Positions 34,350-38,532 of a stretch of 38,532 bases of DNA are shown one piece after another. The notes beneath the pieces were generated by a model. The model saw nothing but the letters and a program-made list of their open reading frames with translations. It searched no databases and was not told the origin of the DNA. Location of the stretch: NCBI RefSeq assembly GCF_003046545.1, contig NZ_QAAA01000022.1, forward strand, positions 1 through 38,532, in the 5' to 3' direction. The DNA comes from Rhodovulum imhoffii (lineage in GTDB: Bacteria; Pseudomonadota; Alphaproteobacteria; Rhodobacterales; Rhodobacteraceae). The number at the start of each line of letters is the position of its first letter. Position 1 is the stretch's first letter. A program made the translations under genes and the position numbers.

Positions 34350-35154
34350 GAGACAAGGATGGCACACGCGCGCGGGCTTTTTCTACCTCAGCCATATCCA
34401 GATCTGCATAAATGACGCCGGGATTTTTGCCCCCATCGGCCAGAACCTCACCCCAGGGGGAAACCACGAGGCTGTGCCCATGGCTGCTCCGCGCCCCCCC
34501 CCGCGAGGCCCGATGCGCCCCACACTGCGCCGGGGCCAGCACGTAACACCCGGTTTCTATGGCCCGGGCCTGCAAAAGCGGCCGCCAGTGGGCCACACCG
34601 GTGGTCGGAGAAAACGCCGCCGGAACCGTCAGCACCTGTGCCCCGGCCTGCGCAAGACTGCGATAAAGCGCCGCAAAGCGCAGATCGTAGCAAATACTCA
34701 ACCCCAAAACGGCGAATGGTGTCCGGGCCACCACAGCGCGCGTTCCGGGGCGGTAGCCCTCCGATTCGCGGAATCTTTCCTGCGCGGAGATATCCACATC
34801 GAACATGTGGATCTTGTCATAGCGCGCCGCCACCGCACCATCCGGCCCGATCAGGAGAGACCGGTTGGCAAATCGCCCCGACGAATCGTCGCTTTTCACT
34901 GCCAGCGACCCGATCAGCAGCCATAACCCGAGACGGGCGGCTTCTTCCCGCAGGGCTGCGAGGGTCGGATCGCTGCATTCGGGATGCAGGACCTCACCCT
35001 GGCGGTGGCGGCTGGTGGAAATGCAGTTCGTCACTTCCGGCGTCAGGGCAAACTCCGCCCCCCCCTGCGCGGCCACGGCCAGTGCCCGGCATACCGCAGT
35101 CAGGTTTTCCGCCGGGTCGTCGCTGCCATTCATCTGGATGAGAGCTGCGCGCAT
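34309..35154 (-). CDS. Carbon-nitrogen hydrolase (nitrilase family, Nit-type)
   Basis: A 281-aa nitrilase-superfamily amidase. The Glu-Lys-Cys triad is visible: Glu40 in FALTPEVTNC, Lys114 in YDKIHMFDVDI, and Cys155 in LGLSICYDLRFAALY. RPLLQARAIETGCYVLAPAQCG and HGHSLVVSPWGEVLADGG follow as expected. The KIHMFDVDI and YDLRF signature places it with Nit1/Nit2-like enzymes that hydrolyse deaminated glutathione or omega-amidates. The neighbouring glutaredoxin gene (2-base gap) fits a glutathione-repair role. The gene overlaps marR by 41 bases. The exact substrate is an inference. Confidence 0.93.
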   Translation of the reverse strand: MRAALIQMNGSDDPAENLTAVCRALAVAAQGGAEFALTPEVTNCISTSRHRQGEVLHPECSDPTLAALREEAARLGLWLLIGSLAVKSDDSSGRFANRSLLIGPDGAVAARYDKIHMFDVDISAQERFRESEGYRPGTRAVVARTPFAVLGLSICYDLRFAALYRSLAQAGAQVLTVPAAFSPTTGVAHWRPLLQARAIETGCYVLAPAQCGAHRASRGGARSSHGHSLVVSPWGEVLADGGKNPGVIYADLDMAEVEKARARVPSLSHDRPFTPPTIPST

Positions 35155-35156
35155 CG

Positions 35157-35411
35157 TCAGCCTTCCAGAAGAGGGGCCAGCTTGCCGGCACGGTCGAGCG
35201 CGTAGAGGTCATCGCAACCGCCGACATGGACCCCGCCAATGAAGATCTGCGGCACCGTATGGCGCCCATTGGCGCGCGCCATCATCTGTTTGCGCCTTTG
35301 GGGGCGGTCAACCTCGATTTCCGTGCAGGCAACGCCTTTCGCCGCCAACAGTCGCTTGGCCGCGTGACAAAACCCGCAAGCAGGCGTGGTATAAATCTCG
35401 ACAGACTGCAT
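35157..35411 (-). CDS. grxC: Glutaredoxin 3
   Basis: A dithiol glutaredoxin of 84 residues using glutathione to reduce disulfides in the cytoplasm. The thioredoxin-fold active site is CGFC (residues 12-15) after VEIYTTPA. TVPQIFIGG with the cis-Pro follows, then VGGCDDLYALDRAGKL. The usual Tyr of CPYC is Phe and the first Pro is Gly, a variant common in alphaproteobacteria. The start at MQSVEIY was chosen by the family's normal N-terminus; the frame continues upstream without protein-like sequence. It lies between comF and the nitrilase gene in a minus-strand run. Confidence 0.94.
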   Translation of the reverse strand: MQSVEIYTTPACGFCHAAKRLLAAKGVACTEIEVDRPQRRKQMMARANGRHTVPQIFIGGVHVGGCDDLYALDRAGKLAPLLEG

Positions 35412-35445
35412 CTGGCGATCCTTTCTGATCGTGGATGGTAGAGAT

Positions 35446-36153
35446 TTACGGCAGCTTGGCAACGCGCGCCAGAGCCAGAACCGAAACCGGACCGGAGCCA
35501 GCGCCCCGGCAGGCAACGGCACAGGCCGCCAGCGTCGCACCCGAAGTCATCACATCGTCGACCAGGAGAACCGGCCGGCCGTCGACACTTCGCCTTGGGT
35601 GCACCTCTATCGCGCCAGCGATATTCGCAGCCCGTGCCGCCACGCCCAGACCCTCCTGCACCGCTGTCGCACGGCGGCGGACAAGCAGGTCGGGGCAATA
35701 CGCCAACCCCAACGCCCGCGCCACTCCTTCCCCCAGCAGAGCCGCCTGATTATAGCGCCGACGCAACAGCCGCAGCCGGTGCAAAGGCACCGGCACCACG
35801 ACCATACCCGGTTGCACCAGCGGTGCCGCAACCCGCGCCAGCCAATGCGCCATAGGCCGGGCGAGATCCGTCCGATCGCCATGTTTGAGCGCCAGAACCA
35901 GATCGCGGGCACGTCCTTCGTACAACACCGCAGACCGGCCCCGGTCCCACGGACGCGGTTTATACAGGCAATCATCGCAAATCAGCGGTTCGCCACACAG
36001 TCCAGGCAGAGGGGCCCCGCAAAGATCGCAAACCGCCCCAAGGATGAACGGCATCTGCCCCCAGCACGACGGGCAAAGGGCAAAATCGGTTTCCACACCC
36101 TCGCCGCAGGCCACGCAGCGGGGCGGATAGATCAGGTGCAGGATGGTTTTCAT
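35446..36153 (-). CDS. comF: ComF family protein (double zinc finger plus phosphoribosyltransferase domain)
   Basis: A 235-aa protein with an N-terminal zinc-binding region: CVAC (13-16), CPSC (27-30), CDLC (42-45), then CDDC (about 59-62). A phosphoribosyltransferase fold follows (80-235) with ALKHGDRTDLARPMAHWLAR, PVPLHRLRLLRRRYNQA and the PRPP-binding loop VLLVDDVMTSGAT. In naturally competent bacteria ComF/GntX is needed for DNA uptake; in others its role is not clear. No other competence gene is in the window. Divergent from the methyltransferase-like gene with only 38 bp between; grxC follows 34 bases downstream. Confidence 0.93.
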   Translation of the reverse strand: MKTILHLIYPPRCVACGEGVETDFALCPSCWGQMPFILGAVCDLCGAPLPGLCGEPLICDDCLYKPRPWDRGRSAVLYEGRARDLVLALKHGDRTDLARPMAHWLARVAAPLVQPGMVVVPVPLHRLRLLRRRYNQAALLGEGVARALGLAYCPDLLVRRRATAVQEGLGVAARAANIAGAIEVHPRRSVDGRPVLLVDDVMTSGATLAACAVACRGAGSGPVSVLALARVAKLP

Positions 36154-36191
36154 TCGCGGGAAACCCCTGTAGACAAACGCCCGGAGGCCCC

Positions 36192-37019
36192 ATGACCCGA
36201 CCGCCAGACCTGATCGACCGAGCCGCTTTGAACGCGCATCGTACCCGCGCCCGCCGCGATGCGCTTTTTCTGCACGAGATCACCATGATCGAGGTGCAGG
36301 AGAGGCTGAAAGAGGTTAACAGAACCTTTACCGCCCCCGCGGTCGTGACTCCGTTCCCCGATATCTGGCAATCCGCCCTGCCCGGTATGAAAATCGTTCC
36401 CGACACCGAGATCCTCGGGCTTGAACCGGGGGCGCACGACCTTGTGATCCACGGGCTTTGCCTGCACTGGGCGAATGATCCGGTCGGGCAACTGGTACAG
36501 TGCCGTCGCGCCCTGCGTCCCGACGGGCTGCTGATCGCGGCCACCTTCGGCGGTCGTACCCTGCACGAGTTGCGCGCCAGTCTCGCGCAGGCCGAAGCCC
36601 GCATCACCGGCGGGCTGTCGCCACGGGTGTTGCCGATGGGAGAAATCCGCGATCTTGGCGCGGTGTTGCAGCGCACCGGGCTGGCCCTGCCCGTGGCCGA
36701 TGGCTTTACAAGAACCGTCAGCTATGAAACGCCGCTTCACCTGATGCGCGACCTGCGCGCCATGGGCGAGTCGAATGCACTGACCCAGCGCAACCGCACC
36801 CCGGCCCGTCGCGCCCTTTTCGCTGCCATGGCGCAGATCTATACGGCGGCTCACGCCAGCGCCGATGGCCGCGTTCGGGCCACATTCGAAATGATTTTCC
36901 TCACCGGCTGGGCTCCGGATTCGAGTCAGCCAAGGCCCCTGCGCCCCGGCAGCGCCACCGCCCGGCTTGCCGATGCGCTGGGGGCAAACGAATACGACCT
37001 GAACGGACCTCAAGATTGA
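36192..37019 (+). CDS. NDUFAF5/BioC-like methyltransferase-fold protein without motif I
   Basis: A 275-aa protein with RRDALFLHEITMIEVQERL (21-39), the NRTFTAPAVVTPFPDIWQ segment, PGAHDLVIHGLCLHWANDPVG (80-101) and RALRPDGLLIAATFGG (105-120). Next are LSPRVLPMGEIRDLG and GWAPDSSQPRPLRPGS. This is the pattern of NDUFAF5 (C20orf7), a complex I assembly factor that modifies a subunit. The glycine-rich SAM motif I found in true methyltransferases is missing: the place is taken by VVTPFPDIW. SAM binding is therefore doubtful. The start has a GGAGG ribosome site. It lies 64 bases before hemH. Confidence 0.85.
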   Translation: MTRPPDLIDRAALNAHRTRARRDALFLHEITMIEVQERLKEVNRTFTAPAVVTPFPDIWQSALPGMKIVPDTEILGLEPGAHDLVIHGLCLHWANDPVGQLVQCRRALRPDGLLIAATFGGRTLHELRASLAQAEARITGGLSPRVLPMGEIRDLGAVLQRTGLALPVADGFTRTVSYETPLHLMRDLRAMGESNALTQRNRTPARRALFAAMAQIYTAAHASADGRVRATFEMIFLTGWAPDSSQPRPLRPGSATARLADALGANEYDLNGPQD

Positions 37020-37083
37020 CGATCCGGAAAAAGTCTTTATTTCCCCACCAGAAGCCTGAATGCGCCAGCGGACTGGAAAAGTC

Positions 37084-38178
37084 ATGATGTTCGATTCGAA
37101 TCCCGACGGGGCGACCCAGGCCAAGACGCCTCACATGCCCGACGACCACCCCCATGTCCGGCGGGAAAAAGTCGGCGTACTTCTGGCCAACCTTGGCACG
37201 CCGGACGGATATGACTACTGGTCCATGCGCCGGTATCTGAACGAATTTCTCTCCGACAAGCGGGTGATTGATTACTCGCCCTGGGTATGGCAACCGCTGT
37301 TGCAGGTGGTCATCCTGAGCAAGCGGCCGTTTTCTTCCGGCGAAGCGTACAAATCAATCTGGAATGAGGAAAAGGGTGAAAGCCCTCTGATGACGATCAC
37401 GAGATCACAGACCGCGAAGATCCGCGCGCTGCTCAAAGATCGGTTCGGCGATGCCATAGAGGTCGATTTCTGCATGCGCTACGGCAGCCCCTCGACCAAG
37501 GCCAAAGTACGGAAAATGTCCGAACTGGGTTGCCGCCGGATCGTGTTTTTCCCCCTTTACCCGCAATATTCCGGTGCCACCACCGCGACCGCGAACGACC
37601 ATTTCTTCCGCGCCCTGATGGAAGAAAAGTGGCAGCCGCCCGCGCGCACCGTACCCGCCTATTTCGACCGGCCCAGCTATATCGACGCACTGGCCAAATC
37701 GGTGGAACGTGCCTACGCCGCGCTTGAAAACACGCCCGATATTCTGGTCTGCTCCTACCACGGCGTGCCCCAGCGATATCTGAACGAGGGCGACCCCTAT
37801 CACTGCCACTGCCTGAAGACGACACGCCTGCTGAAAGAACGTCTGGGCTGGGAGGACAGCCAAATCACCTCCACCTTTCAGTCGCGCTTTGGCCCGGAGG
37901 AATGGCTTCGCCCTTACACCGTGGAGGAGGTTGCCCGCCTCGCGAAGAACGGCAAAAAGCGTATTGCCGTGATCGCCCCCGCGTTCTCTGCCGATTGCAT
38001 CGAAACGCTTGAGGAAATCAACGAGGAAATCCGCGAAAGTTTCGAGGACGCCGGGGGACAAGAGTTCACCTACATCCCTTGCCTCAACGATGACGACGCG
38101 CACATGTCCGCCCTGACTGAGGCAATCGTTGAAAACCTCGGCGGCTGGCTGGACGCGGGGACGCGCCCCGGCCTCTGA
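37084..38178 (+). CDS. hemH: Ferrochelatase
   Basis: HemH inserts Fe2+ into protoporphyrin IX, the last step of heme synthesis. The 364-aa protein has KVGVLLANLGTPDGYDYWSMRRYL (about 28-51) and GESPLMTITRSQ (about 100-111). The conserved FPLYPQYSGATTAT and the active-site CSYHGVPQRYLNEGDPYHCHC with catalytic His and metal-side residues follow. The C-terminal FSADCIETLEEINEE completes it. Two adjacent ATGs (37084 and 37087) and one 8 codons earlier (37060) are possible starts; 37084 has the better ribosome site (GGAAAA). It follows the NDUFAF5-like gene; the hemD and hemY genes lie elsewhere in this window. Confidence 0.96.
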   Translation: MMFDSNPDGATQAKTPHMPDDHPHVRREKVGVLLANLGTPDGYDYWSMRRYLNEFLSDKRVIDYSPWVWQPLLQVVILSKRPFSSGEAYKSIWNEEKGESPLMTITRSQTAKIRALLKDRFGDAIEVDFCMRYGSPSTKAKVRKMSELGCRRIVFFPLYPQYSGATTATANDHFFRALMEEKWQPPARTVPAYFDRPSYIDALAKSVERAYAALENTPDILVCSYHGVPQRYLNEGDPYHCHCLKTTRLLKERLGWEDSQITSTFQSRFGPEEWLRPYTVEEVARLAKNGKKRIAVIAPAFSADCIETLEEINEEIRESFEDAGGQEFTYIPCLNDDDAHMSALTEAIVENLGGWLDAGTRPGL

Positions 38179-38369
38179 CAGACGGGGCTTGATATGTTCC
38201 GGGTGGGGTGCGGAGCAAAAAGGGCAGGCTACCCTCGCCCGCTTCAGGCTCGGTCTTCCGGCTCTCGCATGCAGCCGCCGGTGCGGCCCTCACCCGTTCA
38301 CAACCCCGCCCGGCCAGCCCGGCAGCCACAAGGCTCTTTACGTTTGAGGGTGACCGCGCGACCGAGCTA
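38179..38369. other. Gene-free stretch between hemH and the IS element
   Basis: About 190 bp without a gene I can support. The G/C-rich left half gives only non-protein-like frames. The right end borders the IS630 terminal sequence. Confidence 0.5.
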
Positions 38370-38532
38370 CGAATGCCTAAATCGCTTTGCATTTAATCTG
38401 AGGCATATCCGGCAGTTTTGAGGAAGTTCCAGCACTCTTGCGGGTCGAACATCTCGCGGATGTCTCCGAGGGCCCGGAACAAGGCATCGAAGGGTCTGGC
38501 ACCCATGCGTCTCAGGTGGGCCTTGAGCTTCG
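38370..38532 (-). mobile_element. IS630-family insertion sequence, right end only
   Basis: The transposase C-terminus reads out of the window and the non-coding end lies at about 38370-38392. A TA dinucleotide at 38368-38369 precedes CGAATGCC, matching the TA target preference of IS630/Tc1-type elements. The exact end cannot be fixed without the other terminal repeat. Confidence 0.65.
38393..38532 (-). CDS. IS630-family transposase, C-terminal 46 residues (partial)
   Basis: On the minus strand the visible end reads KLKAHLRRMGARPFDALFRA, then GDIREMFDPQECWNFLKTAGYASD and stop TAA at 38395-38393. This is the conserved C-terminus of IS630-type transposases (LKAHLRRIGAR... ECWNFF.AAGYASD). The catalytic DDE part lies outside the window. 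It is adjacent to hemH, so the element inserted right after the hemH transcript. Copy number and activity are unknown. Confidence 0.85.
   Translation of the reverse strand, partial: KLKAHLRRMGARPFDALFRALGDIREMFDPQECWNFLKTAGYASD

Noticed and set aside
1-38532. CRISPR array, phage or toxin-antitoxin genes
   Set aside because: I saw no regularly spaced repeats, no phage structural or integrase motifs and no recognisable toxin-antitoxin pair on either strand.

Overview
The window looks like a chromosomal segment of an alphaproteobacterium of the Rhodobacterales (Roseobacter/Rhodobacter group). It has high GC with strong G/C third-position bias. It carries Rhodobacterales-type neighbourhoods: tsaD-gpsA-yciI-EVE opposite hemD-mitofilin-hemY; ilvE opposite petP-petR; xseB-ispA-dxs; and ComF plus an NDUFAF5-like methyltransferase next to hemH. 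No rRNA, tRNA or CRISPR array was recognised. The order assignment rests on recognised proteins and gene order, not on a database search.

Layout. 1-129: start of acs (minus, cut by the window edge) with a 333-bp upstream gap. 463-3206 (minus): tsaD, gpsA, YciI-like, EVE protein, packed with 1-4 base overlaps. 3281-6675 (plus): hemD, a mitofilin-like membrane protein, hemY. 6676-7795: about 1.1 kb without a convincing gene, turning A/T-rich at its right end. 7796-13805 (plus): an accessory cassette with two Hint_2 (hedgehog/intein-type) proteins followed by four overlapping genes, namely a PAPS-type sulfotransferase, an AMP-forming acyl/aminoacyl ligase, a GNAT acyltransferase and a stand-alone carrier protein. 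14038-14904 (minus): ilvE. 15082-16289 (plus): petP-petR. 16373-19441 (plus): xseB-ispA-dxs. 19496-22186 (minus): secA, facing dxs across a shared hairpin. 22369-24978 (plus): secreted parvulin, argJ, mutT. 25130-25285: a 51-aa small ORF. 25323-30631 (minus): rimP-nusA-ylxR-infB with a promoter and a leader terminator. 30862-32070: trpB alone. 32074-33060 (minus): prolyl iminopeptidase. 33133-33876: ubiG. 33873-36153 (minus): comF, grxC, nitrilase-like and marR. 36192-38178 (plus): NDUFAF5-like protein and hemH. 38370-38532: the end of an IS630-family element running out of the window.

How the genes work together. Most of the window is housekeeping: tRNA t6A formation and glycerol-3-phosphate supply, tetrapyrrole synthesis (hemD, hemY-like, hemH), isoprenoid precursors feeding quinones (dxs, ispA, ubiG), protein export and folding (secA, parvulin), transcription/translation factors (rimP-nusA-ylxR-infB) and amino-acid synthesis (ilvE, argJ, trpB). 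PetP/PetR are regulators known from Rhodobacter next to the cytochrome bc1 genes.

The most unusual part is the 7796-13805 cassette. Its last four genes overlap by 8, 8 and 4 bases and read as one activation-carrier-transfer-sulfation unit. It sits directly downstream of two Hint_2 proteins whose cleavage Cys falls at residue 159 in both, and which show no intein-type C-terminal splice junction. A second observation worth testing is the intrinsic terminator in the rimP-nusA-infB leader. A third is the PetP-type inverted repeat placed exactly between the -35 and -10 of the candidate petP promoter.
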